Assembly (NCBI RefSeq): GCF_032598905.1 | Contig: NZ_CP122458.1 | Coordinates: forward strand, 9,449,001 to 9,513,000 | Direction of reading: 5' to 3' | DNA length: 64,000 nucleotides | Source: Streptomyces sp. 11x1 | GTDB lineage: Bacteria; Actinomycetota; Actinomycetes; Streptomycetales; Streptomycetaceae | Part shown: positions 33,929-43,799 of the stretch, piece after piece | Layout: every line of letters starts with the position of its first letter | How positions within the stretch are numbered: the stretch's first letter is position 1 | Notes under the pieces: generated by a model | Database searches by the model: none | What the model was told of the DNA's origin: nothing | The model's input: only the letters and a program-made list of their open reading frames with translations | Translations under genes and position numbers: made by a program

Positions 33929-34771
33929 GTGTCCCGCAGCCAGCTCGTGCCCGGTGTCGAGGTCGTCGCCGTACCCGGGCGGGGTCTCGCCGTCCGCACG
34001 GTCCAGGGTGAGTTCCTCAGCGTCAGGACGGGCGACGCGGACGTGGAGGCCCTGCTGTCCCGCCTCTCCGGTACGGCCGCGGACGAGCCGGACGACGAAC
34101 TCGACCGCATCGTCCGAGCCTTCGAGGGCGCGGGGTACCTCGCGGGTGAAGCGCGGCGCCCGCGCTGGCCCGCCGATCGCCGTGACATCCGGCTGCTGGG
34201 GGACACGGTCCTGACCGAACCACTGGCCGCACTCCTGCGTGCGCTGGGCGCCGAGCCGCGCACGGCCGCGCACGGCAGCACGTCACCGTCACCTGACGAC
34301 CTGTCCACCGGAGATCCCGCCGCCGTCGTGTGGTGTCTCGACGGGCCCGTGCCCGAAGGGCTGTGGGACACAGCCGACCGGCTGCCCGAGCGCGGCATCG
34401 CCTGGCTGCGCTGCCACCGGGAGGGCTGGCAGGCATACATCGAGCCCCTCGCGGCCGCTGCCGGGGACGTCACCTCGGCACACGTCCGGGCCCGTCGGCT
34501 CGCCGCCACCCCCGCGCACCGGGAGCTGGCCGCCTACTGGAGCGGACCTCGTACGTCCGGTGCGCCGGTTCACCTCACCGCGCCCGCCGCCGGGCTGCTG
34601 GCCGCCCTGCTCGCCGACGACCTCAGCCGGTGGATCACCGGCGCGACCGACACGGACGCCCTCCCCGCCCGGCGCCGGCTCCGGCGCGTCGACCTGCGCA
34701 CGCTGACCGTCACCGAGCACCCCGTGCTGCCCGTCCCCGACGTCGCCCGCATGCCGAAGCAGGCCGGATGA
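33929..34771 (+). CDS. TOMM E1-like / leader-peptide-binding protein
   Basis: A 280-residue protein. The first 85 or so residues form a RiPP-recognition-element-like module (PGVEVVAVPGRGLAVRTVQGEFLSV, then a helical segment). The rest is a divergent, short E1/ThiF-like region without the CxxC zinc motifs or an obvious nucleotide site. In thiazole/oxazole-modified microcin pathways such proteins bind the leader and present the core to YcaO. GTG 33929 has AGGAGG upstream, and the stop overlaps the hydrolase start (ATGA). Assignment rests on the N-terminal pattern and the YcaO/SagB context. Confidence 0.7.
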   Translation: MSRSQLVPGVEVVAVPGRGLAVRTVQGEFLSVRTGDADVEALLSRLSGTAADEPDDELDRIVRAFEGAGYLAGEARRPRWPADRRDIRLLGDTVLTEPLAALLRALGAEPRTAAHGSTSPSPDDLSTGDPAAVVWCLDGPVPEGLWDTADRLPERGIAWLRCHREGWQAYIEPLAAAAGDVTSAHVRARRLAATPAHRELAAYWSGPRTSGAPVHLTAPAAGLLAALLADDLSRWITGATDTDALPARRRLRRVDLRTLTVTEHPVLPVPDVARMPKQAG

Positions 34772-36249
34772 CGCCGTCCACGACGGCCGTCGAAGGGCTC
34801 GCCACCGACACCCACCTCCCGGACGGCGACGGCCCCTTTCCGGCCGTCCTCATCCGCACGCCCTACGACCGGACACGACACCGCGCCGAGCTGCGCGGCT
34901 GGGCCCGCCGCGGGTTCGCCGCACTGGTCCAGGACGTACGGGGCCGACACGCGTCGCCGGGGGAGTGGCACCCGTACGAGAACGAGGCCGCCGACGGAGC
35001 GGCGACCGTCCGCTGGATCCGCCGACAGCCATGGAGCGACGGGCGGTTGGTCGCCGTCGGCGCCTCCTACGCCGCCCACTGCGCGCTCGCGCTCGCGCTC
35101 GACGCGCCCGTGGACGCCCGGCCCGACGCCGTCATCGCAGCCGTGCCCGCGCTGGGCACCGCCGAGACGGCCCGCGAGCCCGCCGGCGTGGAACGGCTGC
35201 TGGCCCGCGCCGGATGGTGGGCGGCCCACGGCGACCGGCCGGACTCCGACGACAACGCCCTGGACAAGGCCCTCGCCGCGGACCCCGGCCTGCTCACCCA
35301 TCTGCCGCTGACCGGCCTCCCCGAGCGGCTCGGCCGGAGCCTGCCGTCGTGGCCCGGCCTGTGGAGCCACCGCGAACGCGGCCGGCTTCTCTCGGGAGCG
35401 GAGCACGCCGGGATGCCCCTGCTCGCGGTGGGCGGCCACCACGACCACTTCACCGAGGACACCGTGGCGCTGTGGCGCCGCTGGGGCGGTTCGTCGGCCC
35501 GGCTGTTGCTGGGACCCTGGGGGCACGGCCTCGTCGCCGAGCCCGGACCCGACGCCGATCCGGCGCACGGGGTGAGTCTCGGTGAGCTTTACGTGCGATG
35601 GTCCCGCCGCGCTCTCGCCGGGGATCTCGCTCCCGGGACCGGTGGCGTGGTCGGCCTGGGCGGCAGCCCTCTGTGGGTGCCCGCCGACGCAGAGGGAGAG
35701 CCGCGCACGCACAACGTACGTCTGCTGCACGGCTCCTCCTTCACGGCCGATCCCGAACACCCCGTGTCGTCCGAGAACCTGGCCGTCCCCGAGAACGGTC
35801 CGCCCGACCGCTGTCTGCTGGTGACTCCGCCGCTGCCGCGTCCGCTGGACGTGGTCGGCCCCGCGGAGGTGCGGCTGCGTGCCACCGCGCACACGCCGTC
35901 CGCCGACTGGGCCGTCCGGCTCGTCGCACTCACCCCCGAGGGGGTGGCCCAGCGGCTCGCCGTCGGCGTCGTCCGGCGCGAGGAACCACCAGGAAGTCAG
36001 GCCGAGTTCACCGTAGGACTCGGCCGGCTCGCACGGCGGCTGCCGGCGGGCACCCGGCTCCGCCTGGAGATCGCCGGGCACCACTTCCCGGCCCACGCCC
36101 GCAACCCCCACACCGGCGACAACCCGGTCACGGCCACCCGGCTGCTCCCCTCCCGGCGCGAGATCGACGCCGGGAGCGTGGCGCTCCGGCTGCCCGTGCT
36201 CCGTTCCCGTCCCACGCCCGCCCTTCCCGCAGAGGAGATCCCGCGATGA
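34768..36249 (+). CDS. CocE/NonD family alpha/beta hydrolase (X-Pro dipeptidyl-peptidase-like)
   Basis: A 493-residue hydrolase: PFPAVLIRTPYDRT opens the catalytic domain, GRHASPGEWHPYENEAADGAATVRWIRRQPWSDGR is the family signature, the nucleophile Ser is in VGASYAAHC, and His is in GPWGHG. The C terminus is the jelly-roll domain. The family cleaves esters, acyl amides or Xaa-Pro dipeptides. Here it could trim the leader, whose Ala8-Pro9 and Asp12-Pro13 pairs are of interest, but this is speculation. It overlaps both neighbours by ATGA. Confidence 0.88.
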   Translation: MTPSTTAVEGLATDTHLPDGDGPFPAVLIRTPYDRTRHRAELRGWARRGFAALVQDVRGRHASPGEWHPYENEAADGAATVRWIRRQPWSDGRLVAVGASYAAHCALALALDAPVDARPDAVIAAVPALGTAETAREPAGVERLLARAGWWAAHGDRPDSDDNALDKALAADPGLLTHLPLTGLPERLGRSLPSWPGLWSHRERGRLLSGAEHAGMPLLAVGGHHDHFTEDTVALWRRWGGSSARLLLGPWGHGLVAEPGPDADPAHGVSLGELYVRWSRRALAGDLAPGTGGVVGLGGSPLWVPADAEGEPRTHNVRLLHGSSFTADPEHPVSSENLAVPENGPPDRCLLVTPPLPRPLDVVGPAEVRLRATAHTPSADWAVRLVALTPEGVAQRLAVGVVRREEPPGSQAEFTVGLGRLARRLPAGTRLRLEIAGHHFPAHARNPHTGDNPVTATRLLPSRREIDAGSVALRLPVLRSRPTPALPAEEIPR

Positions 36250-37625
36250 CAGCGCTGCCGCTGGAAGCTCTCGTCGACCCCGTCTGCGGCATAGTCCGCG
36301 ACGTCAAGCCCGTCGAGCACCCCGTGGGCGCACCGCCCCGCTACACCGCGCTCACCGCCGAGATCGCCGACGCCCGCAGACTCGGCCTGTGGCCCGCCGA
36401 CCGGGTGTCGCTGGGCACCACCTTCGGCGACCCCGAAGGCGCGCGCACAGCCGCGATAGCGGAAGGGATAGAGAGATACTGCGGCAACCGGGTGCCGCCG
36501 CCCGGCCACCCCGACGCCCCCCTGCGTGCCACGGCCGCCGAACTGGCCGAGAAGGGGCTGCGGCTGTACGGGCCGGACGAACTGCCGGCCTACGCCGACT
36601 GGCAGTACGCCCGGGAGAGGTTCCCCTACCGCCGGCTCACCGCCGACACGCCGTCGTTGTGGGCGCGTGGCACCGAGCGGCTGCCCGAGGGCCGGACCGC
36701 CGAGGTCTGGGCGCCCGTCGCCCTCACCCACCTCAACTGGCGTCAGGGAGAGCTGCGCTCGCTGCCGCGCACCCACCACCTCAACTACGCGGGCATCGCC
36801 ACCGGGCAGGGCTTCGACGACGCGGCCGAGCGCGGCCTGCTGGAGATCGTCGAACGCGACGCGCTCGAACTGTGGTGGCACCTCGACGGCCCTGCCCGCG
36901 GCATCGACCCGGGTACCGTGCCAGGCCTCACCGACGACCTCGCCGGATCCGCGCTCGACGTCCACCTCGTCGAGATGCCTTCCGAGTTCGCCCCCTGCAT
37001 GGCCGCGCTCGTGCACGACCCCCGGCTCGGCCTGTACGCCTCCGGTTTCGCCTGCAAGTACGACCCGGCCGAGGCCGCCCGCAAGGCCGTCCTCGAAGCC
37101 GCCCACACCTGGGTGTTCACCCGAGGTCTCACCGACCCCGACGGCTGGGTGTTCCAGGCCGTCGAGGCCGGGCTGCTCGCGCGCGGGCTGTACCTGGACC
37201 ACCGCGAGGACGGCCGCTACCTCGACGTGTGCGGCGAACAGTTCGAGCACGTACGGGACCTGGGCGCGCACGTCCAGGTGTGGCTGGACGAACGGATGGC
37301 GCCCGAGGCCCGGCGGTTCACCGACCCCGCGCTCGGGACCGTCTCCATCGACGCGGTCGAGCCCGGCAGCCGGGACCGGCTGGAACGCGTGCTCCACGAG
37401 GGCGGCCACCGCGTCATGACGTTCGACCTCACCACCGAGGACGTGGCCGAGACGTCCCTGCGCGTCGCCCGGGTCCTCGTCTCCGGGCTCCTGCCCAACG
37501 CCCCCGCCGCCTTCGGCTACTTCGGCTGCCCGCGCCTGGCCGACGCCGCCGTCGCCCGCGGCTGGCGGACGACCCCACCGAGCGCACCGGAGGACTTCAC
37601 GCTGGCTCCTCCGCCGCACATGTGA
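36246..37625 (+). CDS. YcaO-domain cyclodehydratase-type enzyme
   Basis: A 459-residue YcaO protein. ATP/Mg-binding acidic residues are visible in AIAEGIERYCG (Glu73, Glu76) and ERGLLEIVERDALELWW (about 195-212). YcaO enzymes activate the peptide backbone amide with ATP to form thiazolines, oxazolines, amidines or thioamides. The C terminus ends in a proline-rich tail, PPPHM, not the PxPxP end of many azoline-forming members, so the reaction type is open. ATG overlaps the hydrolase stop, and the stop overlaps the dehydrogenase start. The partners around it (RRE/E1-like, SagB-type) favour azoline formation on the precursor at 33723. Confidence 0.92.
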   Translation: MTALPLEALVDPVCGIVRDVKPVEHPVGAPPRYTALTAEIADARRLGLWPADRVSLGTTFGDPEGARTAAIAEGIERYCGNRVPPPGHPDAPLRATAAELAEKGLRLYGPDELPAYADWQYARERFPYRRLTADTPSLWARGTERLPEGRTAEVWAPVALTHLNWRQGELRSLPRTHHLNYAGIATGQGFDDAAERGLLEIVERDALELWWHLDGPARGIDPGTVPGLTDDLAGSALDVHLVEMPSEFAPCMAALVHDPRLGLYASGFACKYDPAEAARKAVLEAAHTWVFTRGLTDPDGWVFQAVEAGLLARGLYLDHREDGRYLDVCGEQFEHVRDLGAHVQVWLDERMAPEARRFTDPALGTVSIDAVEPGSRDRLERVLHEGGHRVMTFDLTTEDVAETSLRVARVLVSGLLPNAPAAFGYFGCPRLADAAVARGWRTTPPSAPEDFTLAPPPHM

Positions 37626-38782
37626 AGGGCCTCCTCCCCGTGGACCTCCTTCCCGAGCGCGTGGACCTCGTCACCGCCCTCGCCCGCGCCCGTTCGCCCG
37701 AGCCGCCTGGCCCGGACACGTCCCCCGGTCCCGTCGTCCGCGCCTGGCCGGGACCGCCGCACGCCCTGCCGCAGGCCGCCCCCGGGCAGCTGGACCTGGA
37801 CCGGCTGCTCCGCCTCTCCCTGGCCGCATCGGACGGCTCCGGGCGGCTGCGGCCCGCCCCCTCCGCCGGCGGGCTGCACCCGGTGGACGCCGAACTCGTC
37901 GTGGGCACCGGCTGCCCGCTGCCACCCGGGCGCTACGGCTACGACCCGCTGCGCCACCGGGTGCACCGCGTCGGTTCCGAAGGTTCCGAAGTCGGCGGCA
38001 CGCTGCCCGGGGCGACCGTCGAACTGTCCGTCACCCCACGGCGCACGGTGTCCCACTACGGCCACCGCGCCTGGCCGCTGATGCTGCTGGACACCGGACA
38101 CGTCGCCGCTGCGCTGTGGCTCGCGGCCCGTGCGCTGGACATGGCGGAGCCCGCACTCCGCTTGGACGGGCTGAACGAGAACCCAATGGCCGCACTGCAC
38201 TTCCTCCTGCCTCAGAGAGCAGGCCGGGTTTCTCGGCCCGAGGGGGCGAGCCCGCCCATGGACGTGCCCGCCCCCGGCGAGCTGCTGGCCCGCCGCAGCG
38301 CAGCGCCACCGCTCACCGGCACCCCGTCGCGGGACGTTCTGCGTGCGGTGCTCGCCACCGCCGTCCAGGCGAGCGCCGGTGAGTTCGCCTGGTGCGCGGC
38401 CGTCGGCGAACCGCAGCCCGAACTGGTCGAGCCGGCCCCCGACGGCACCCTTCGGCGGCTCGCAGCGGGCGAGGCCCGACCGACACTCGCCGTATGGGCC
38501 GCAGGCCAGGCGTGGATCGCGGACGCGGGCGCCGTCCTCCTCGCCTACGGCTGCCCGGCAGACGCCGACGCCGCGCTGATCCGCCGAACGCACCTACGAG
38601 CCGGCTTCGCCGTCCACCTCGCCCACCTGACCGCCGTACGGCGTGGGCTGGACGCCCGCCCCGTCGGCTCCTGGCAGCAGGCAGACCTGGGCGCCGCCCT
38701 CGGCGCCCCACCGGGCCGGGACTGGATCGTCCACGGCCTGGCCCTCGGCACCACCCACCCCGACGAGGAGAAGCCCTCGTGA
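37622..38782 (+). CDS. SagB-type FMN nitroreductase-family dehydrogenase
   Basis: A 386-residue protein in SagB style. The FMN motif RPAPSAGGLHPVDAELVV is clear, the middle has VSHYGHRAWPLMLLDTGHVAAAL, and a second nitroreductase-like half follows (GQAWIADAGAVLLAYG). SagB enzymes oxidise azolines to aromatic azoles using FMN. Its presence implies at least one stable oxazole in the product. GTG 37622 overlaps the YcaO stop. It overlaps the first ABC exporter gene at its end. Confidence 0.88.
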   Translation: MKGLLPVDLLPERVDLVTALARARSPEPPGPDTSPGPVVRAWPGPPHALPQAAPGQLDLDRLLRLSLAASDGSGRLRPAPSAGGLHPVDAELVVGTGCPLPPGRYGYDPLRHRVHRVGSEGSEVGGTLPGATVELSVTPRRTVSHYGHRAWPLMLLDTGHVAAALWLAARALDMAEPALRLDGLNENPMAALHFLLPQRAGRVSRPEGASPPMDVPAPGELLARRSAAPPLTGTPSRDVLRAVLATAVQASAGEFAWCAAVGEPQPELVEPAPDGTLRRLAAGEARPTLAVWAAGQAWIADAGAVLLAYGCPADADAALIRRTHLRAGFAVHLAHLTAVRRGLDARPVGSWQQADLGAALGAPPGRDWIVHGLALGTTHPDEEKPS

Positions 38783-40518
38783 TCGTCCACCCCGAGCTGC
38801 GCCGTGCCGCACGGCACGCACGGCGCCCCCTGCTCGCGGCCACCCTCCTGCAGGCGGCCGTCACCCTCACCCACCTCGCGCAGGCCGTACTGCTGGCAGT
38901 GACCCTCGCCGACCTGGCCCGTGGCGAAACGGACCGGCTCCCGATACTCCTCGGCGCGGCGCTCGGCGTCGTCGCCGTACGCGCCGGGCTCGGCAACTGG
39001 CAACGGCGCACCGCCACCCGAGCCGGGGCCGGAGTCAGGATCGCTCTGCGGGACGAACTCCTCACCCGCCTCGGACGGCTGGGCCCCGCGCACCTGACCA
39101 CCGCCCGCGCCGGAGCCGTCCGCACCACCCTCGTCGACGGCGTGGAGGGCGTCGACGCCTACGTCTCCCGCTACCTGCCCCAGCTCCTGCTCACCCTCAC
39201 CGTGCCGCCCCTGCTGCTCGCAGCCCTGGTGGTCATCGAACCGGCCGCCCTCCTCGGCCTCGTACCCGCCCTCCTGCTAGCCCTCTTCGGACCCCGCGCC
39301 TGGGACCGGCTCCTGGCCCAGCGTGGCAAGGAACACTGGGACACCTACGAGGAACTGGGCGCCGACTACCTCGAAGCACTGCAGGGCATGCCCGCCCTGC
39401 GGGCCTCAGGTGCCGTCGGGCGCACCCGGGAGAGGCTGGAGAAGCGGTCGGCGGCGCTGCACCGGGCCACCGTCGCCAAGCTGCGCGTGTCCCTCGTCGA
39501 CACCGGCCTCACCGACCTGGCGATCCAGGGCGGCACCGCGGCAGCCGCGCTGCTGGCCTGCTGGTCGGCCATCACCGGATCCACCACGGCGACCGGCACC
39601 TACCTGGTGCTGCTCCTGGCCTCCGAGTGCTTCCGACCGGTCCGCGACCTGTCCCGCGAATGGCACGCCGGCTACCTGGGCGTATCGGCCGCCGACGGGC
39701 TCGCGGCGCTGCGCAACGCCGAACCCGCCGTCCCCGACACGGGAACGGCACCTGCCCACCGGTCGGACCCGCCCGAACTGCGCTTCGAGAACGTCCAGTT
39801 CACCTACGACAGCGCCGAGACACCCGCGCTCCGCGGCGTCACCTTCACCGCCGAGGCGGGACGCACGACCGCGATCGTCGGCCCGTCCGGCGCCGGCAAG
39901 TCCACGCTCCTCGCCCTGCTCCTGCGCCACCACGACCCGCAGGACGGCCGGATCACCCTCGACGGCCACGACGTGACCGCGTACGCGCTCGACTCACTGC
40001 GGCAGGGCATCGCCGTCGTCTCCCAGGAGACCTACCTCTTCCACGCCACCATCGCCGACAACCTGCGCCTGGCCCGGCCGGACGCCACGGACGACGAGCT
40101 GACACACGCCACACGAACCGCCGGCATCCACGACGAGATCACCGCCCTCCCCGACGGCTACGCCACCGTCCTAGGCGAACGGGGCGCCACCCTGTCCGGC
40201 GGCCAGCGCCAACGGCTCGCCCTCGCCCGCGCCCTCCTGGCCGACGCTCCGGTGCTCGTCCTCGACGAGGCCACCAGCGCGGTCGACGAACGCCGCGAGG
40301 CGGACATCATCCGCGACCTGCTCGACGCCGCAGGCGGCCGGACCATCCTGGTGGTCGCCCACCGGCTCGCCGCCGTCCGGCACGCCGACCGCATCGTGGT
40401 GCTGGACGGCGGACGCGTGGACGCCCTCGGCGAGCACACCACCCTCGTCGAAGCCGGGGGCGTCTACGCCAAGCTCGTCACGGCGGGCGACGCTCACCAG
40501 GAAGGGCTCGCCGCATGA
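38779..40518 (+). CDS. ABC transporter, fused permease-ATPase (exporter type, first half)
   Basis: A 579-residue half-transporter: six hydrophobic helices (residues about 15-310), then an ATPase with Walker A GPSGAGKST, signature LSGGQRQRLALA and Walker B VLVLDEATSAVD. GTG start overlaps the SagB-type stop. It resembles CydD/CydC-like and peptide exporters and probably forms a heterodimer with the next gene. Export of the modified peptide is inferred from operon position. Confidence 0.9.
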   Translation: MIVHPELRRAARHARRPLLAATLLQAAVTLTHLAQAVLLAVTLADLARGETDRLPILLGAALGVVAVRAGLGNWQRRTATRAGAGVRIALRDELLTRLGRLGPAHLTTARAGAVRTTLVDGVEGVDAYVSRYLPQLLLTLTVPPLLLAALVVIEPAALLGLVPALLLALFGPRAWDRLLAQRGKEHWDTYEELGADYLEALQGMPALRASGAVGRTRERLEKRSAALHRATVAKLRVSLVDTGLTDLAIQGGTAAAALLACWSAITGSTTATGTYLVLLLASECFRPVRDLSREWHAGYLGVSAADGLAALRNAEPAVPDTGTAPAHRSDPPELRFENVQFTYDSAETPALRGVTFTAEAGRTTAIVGPSGAGKSTLLALLLRHHDPQDGRITLDGHDVTAYALDSLRQGIAVVSQETYLFHATIADNLRLARPDATDDELTHATRTAGIHDEITALPDGYATVLGERGATLSGGQRQRLALARALLADAPVLVLDEATSAVDERREADIIRDLLDAAGGRTILVVAHRLAAVRHADRIVVLDGGRVDALGEHTTLVEAGGVYAKLVTAGDAHQEGLAA

Positions 40519-42266
40519 GCACCACCACCGACCGCGGTAGCGCCGACACCCCCGCACGCGGCTCACTGCGCGCCCTGCTCCCCGCCCTCGCCGGGCACCG
40601 GCTCATGATGGCCCGCACGTGCGGCGCCGCACTCATCGAACAGGGCACACTCGTCACGTTGCTGACGCTGGCCGCTCACACCGTCGGAACCGCCGTCATC
40701 GAGGACCGCGCCCCCTCAGCCGGTACGGTCACCGCGCTCATCGTCCTCGTCCTCGTACGCGCCTTGATGACCTGGCGCGAGATGGACCTCAGCCACGACC
40801 TGGCCTACCGGGTGCTGGCCGAACTGCGCGTGCGGGTCTTCGACGGGCTCGCCCGCAGCGCGCCCGCCCGCGTCGCCGGCCGGCGCAGCGGGGACCTTGC
40901 CGCCACCGCCATGGCCGACGTGGAGGCACTGGAGTTCTTCTACGCCCACACCACGGCCCAACTTCTCGCCTCCGGGGCGGTGTTCACCGGCGGCGCCGTT
41001 GTTCTGGCCACGCTGGAGGCATGGCTGCTGGCGGCGGTGCTGCCGGTCGCCGCGCTGCTCGCCGTGGCGCCCTTCGCCGACATGCCCGGACGCGCGGCGC
41101 GCGGAGCCCGCACCCGGGCGGCCGCCGCCAAGCTGTCGGCCGACACCGTGGAGACCGTCGACGGGCTGCGTGAGCTGCTCGCCTTCGGAGGGCTGACCGA
41201 GCGGCGCCGCCGACTCGCCGAACAGGGCCGACAGGTGGGGGAGGCCCAGAGGGCCGAGGCCACTTGGGAGGCCATGGCCGCCGCGGTCCGCGACCTCCTC
41301 ATCGTGCTCGCGGTCCTCGGCGTGGTGGCCACCGCGGCACAGTCCGTGACCTCCGGGCGGCTGCACGGCGCGTGGGCCCCGGCGGCGATGGCGCTGGCCC
41401 TGTCGGTGCTGGGCCCCGTCGCCGAGTCGGCCAGGGCACTGAGCCAGGCAGTGGGACTGCGCGCCGCGGCCGCCCGCGTCGGCGCGGCCGTGCGGGCCCC
41501 CGCCCTCGCCCCCCCGCCCGCCTCACCCCGCCCCCTTCCCTCCGGCCCGCTGGGCGTCCGGCTGCACCAGGTGAGCTTCGACTACGGCGGTCAACCCGTG
41601 CTCAACGGAGTCGAGCTGACAGTCCACGCAGGACAGACACTCGCCCTGGTCGGTGTCTCGGGGGCAGGCAAGTCGACCTGCGCCCACCTGCTGGCCCGCT
41701 TCTGGGACCCGTCCAAGGGCGCCGTCCACCTGATACCCGGCGACGGCGAGCCTGTCGACGTACGGGACCTGAGCGATGCCGAACTCCGACGAGCCGTCGC
41801 CGTGGTGGGCCAGGACACCCCCCTCTTCCACGGAACCCTCGCCGACAACCTGCGGCTCGCCGTACCAGAGGCGGACGACGGCCTCCTCGCCGCAACCGCC
41901 CGGCTGTGCGGCGTCGACCGCATCGCCACCATGGACACCCTCGTCGGCGAGCGCGGCTCCACCCTCTCCGGCGGCCAGCGCGCCCGGATCGCCCTCGCCC
42001 GCGCGCTGCTCGCGCAGCCCCGAGTCCTCGTCCTCGACGAGACCACCGCCCACCTCGACAACGCAGGCGACGCCCAACTCGCCACCGCGCTCGGCAAGGA
42101 GAGCCGCACCACGATCGTCATCGCCCACCGCCCCGCCACCATCCGCCGCGCCGACCGCATCGCCGTCCTCGAAGCCGGCCGCATCACGGAGGAAGGCACC
42201 TGGGACGAACTCACCACCCGCCCCGACAGCGCACTGGGCCGTGTCCTAGCCGTCACCCCCTCCTGA
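40515..42266 (+). CDS. ABC transporter, fused permease-ATPase (exporter type, second half)
   Basis: A 583-residue half-transporter with a helical membrane domain and an ATPase: Walker A GVSGAGKST, signature LSGGQRARIALA, Walker B VLVLDETTAHLD. The residue after the Walker B Glu region differs from the first half, as in heterodimeric exporters. ATG overlaps the previous stop (ATGA). It is the last gene of the operon that starts with the importer; a hairpin terminator follows 268 bp downstream. Confidence 0.9.
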   Translation: MSTTTDRGSADTPARGSLRALLPALAGHRLMMARTCGAALIEQGTLVTLLTLAAHTVGTAVIEDRAPSAGTVTALIVLVLVRALMTWREMDLSHDLAYRVLAELRVRVFDGLARSAPARVAGRRSGDLAATAMADVEALEFFYAHTTAQLLASGAVFTGGAVVLATLEAWLLAAVLPVAALLAVAPFADMPGRAARGARTRAAAAKLSADTVETVDGLRELLAFGGLTERRRRLAEQGRQVGEAQRAEATWEAMAAAVRDLLIVLAVLGVVATAAQSVTSGRLHGAWAPAAMALALSVLGPVAESARALSQAVGLRAAAARVGAAVRAPALAPPPASPRPLPSGPLGVRLHQVSFDYGGQPVLNGVELTVHAGQTLALVGVSGAGKSTCAHLLARFWDPSKGAVHLIPGDGEPVDVRDLSDAELRRAVAVVGQDTPLFHGTLADNLRLAVPEADDGLLAATARLCGVDRIATMDTLVGERGSTLSGGQRARIALARALLAQPRVLVLDETTAHLDNAGDAQLATALGKESRTTIVIAHRPATIRRADRIAVLEAGRITEEGTWDELTTRPDSALGRVLAVTPS

Positions 42267-42533
42267 ACCCGGACCAGTGCATGGCGCGACGGGGTGGTGC
42301 CGGTCCTCGACCCGTTGGCCGTACTGACCGCCCGGGGGCGGTCGTCCCCGGCCCACCTGTGAATCCCGCTCACCGCTCCCGCAGGGGGAAGCGGGCGGGC
42401 AACGGCATTGAAGGCGGGCCAGTCCGGTTCTGGCCCGGGCATACCCCGGAACAGCTGGTCAGACGTGGGGCAGCGATGGGGCATATCGGGGCAAGGTCAT
42501 ATTTCGGCTCACAGTTCAAGTGTGCCCCCTCAA

Positions 42534-42569
42534 GGGCGCCTGACGGGCATCTGCCCAAGTCAGGCGCCC
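42534..42569 (+). terminator. Hairpin terminator downstream of the RiPP/exporter operon
   Basis: GGGCGCCTGAC pairs perfectly with GTCAGGCGCCC (11 bp). A nested GGGC/GCCC pair lies in the loop, and the stem is followed by an ATTTCTCT stretch. Confidence 0.75.
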
Positions 42570-43534
42570 ATTTCTCTGCGCCTGGAAGAAGCCGAGTTTC
42601 TTCGGCGAGTACGACACCAGCAGGTTCTTGGTCTGCTGGTGGTACACGCTCACCGTCGCCTCTGACGCGTAAATAGGTCCAGGTCAGGGTGGGTGTGGGC
42701 AGGGCTGGGTGCCCGGTGGTCGTCGCGGCCGCCGGGTGCGCCGTTCCGGGAGGACCAGGGCGAATCAGGAATTCTGACGCACGTGCTTCGCAGCAGCACT
42801 CCACGGTTCCCGTGGGCGGTCCCCAGCACCATGCTGACCTGCGAGCTCACCGGCATCACAGAGGCTTCGGTTTCGGCCGGAACGAACCAGCTCAGCGTCC
42901 CGTACCCCCATCAGCCCACGTCAGGGCAGACAGAAGCACCCCCGGCGCGCGCCACGGCATTTACCACGCCCCCGGCGCGCACCGAAGGTGCGCTGGATCG
43001 CGGCCCTGTGACAAACGGTGGAATCGTCTGCTGCTGAGCCGACTTGGTCCGCACCTGGTCCGGGTCTTGGTCCGTGATCTGTGGTGTTGGCGTGCGAGTC
43101 CTGCGGTACGACATGGCACAGGTAGTCAGAACCGTCTTCTGGCGTCCACGTGGTACGAAACGGTGCGGTTGCGTGGGCGGAATCTTTGAGATCCGGGAGC
43201 GTTCTACGGGGTTGGTGACACCGGCGTGACATCTGAGGTGCTTCTGCCGCCGTGCACCGACGGGGAGTCTGCGTGGACGGGGACCTGATGCGACGGGCAT
43301 CGCGGGGCTGCTCCGGCGATGCCCGTCGTGCAGTTGGACAAGGCGCCCCGGCAGGACCAGTCTGTGCAGCTCGTGCCGATCGATGCCGTTTCCTGGCTCG
43401 CATTCCCTGATGTGCTCTTGGGGCCCGCTCACCAGCGGGCGCCCTGCTCGGCTGACGGACTGGGCGTCGGAGGTGTCGCGGCCAGGTGCACACGCGTCTT
43501 GGTGCTGATGGCACGAGGTTCCGTCGTTACGGCA
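42570..43534. other. Decayed intergenic region without a supported gene
   Basis: Nearly 1 kb of lower-GC, non-coding-looking DNA. Open frames on either strand are short or have atypical codon use. Together with the remnant at 43535 it looks like the scar of an integrated or deleted element. Confidence 0.55.
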
Positions 43535-43799
43535 GTTGCGTAGCTGTCGGACGGCATCGATCACCTTGCCGGGTCGGTAGACGGTTTCCAAGAGGGCGTA
43601 TCGCTTGAGTTCTGGGATGGCTCGCCCGTCGGGAGCTTCGGAGATGAAGTCGCGCAGGATGCGTCGCAGCGGACCCGTATCGGGTTCGAATACGAGGTTC
43701 AGCATCTGCTGTTGGGTGTCCCTGGGGTCGCGGCGGCGGACTTCCGTAGGAAGGGTCCACCTTCCACACGGCGTCTTTCATCTTCTCCAGCCCCAGCTC
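43535..43799 (-). pseudogene. C-terminal remnant of a TcmP-like (three-Cys-motif partner) protein
   Basis: Reading leftward, LEKMKDAVWKVDPSYG (from about 43799) is in one frame. The continuation, DTQQQMLNLVFEPDTGPLRR then ALLETVYRPGKVIDAVRQLRN, is in another, so a one-base frameshift lies near 43735. The order matches the C-terminal third of TcmP-family proteins as I remember them. The N-terminal part is absent: the sequence abuts the methyltransferase terminator. TcmP genes belong to defence or mobile islands. Confidence 0.45.

Noticed and set aside
43028..43090. Repeated GGTCCG units as a tRNA or attachment site
   Set aside because: No cloverleaf can be drawn and no second copy flanks a cluster.
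42911..43705. A 264-residue minus-strand protein
   Set aside because: Only the first 57 residues match a family (TcmP-like C terminus, in a shifted frame); the rest has non-coding composition.
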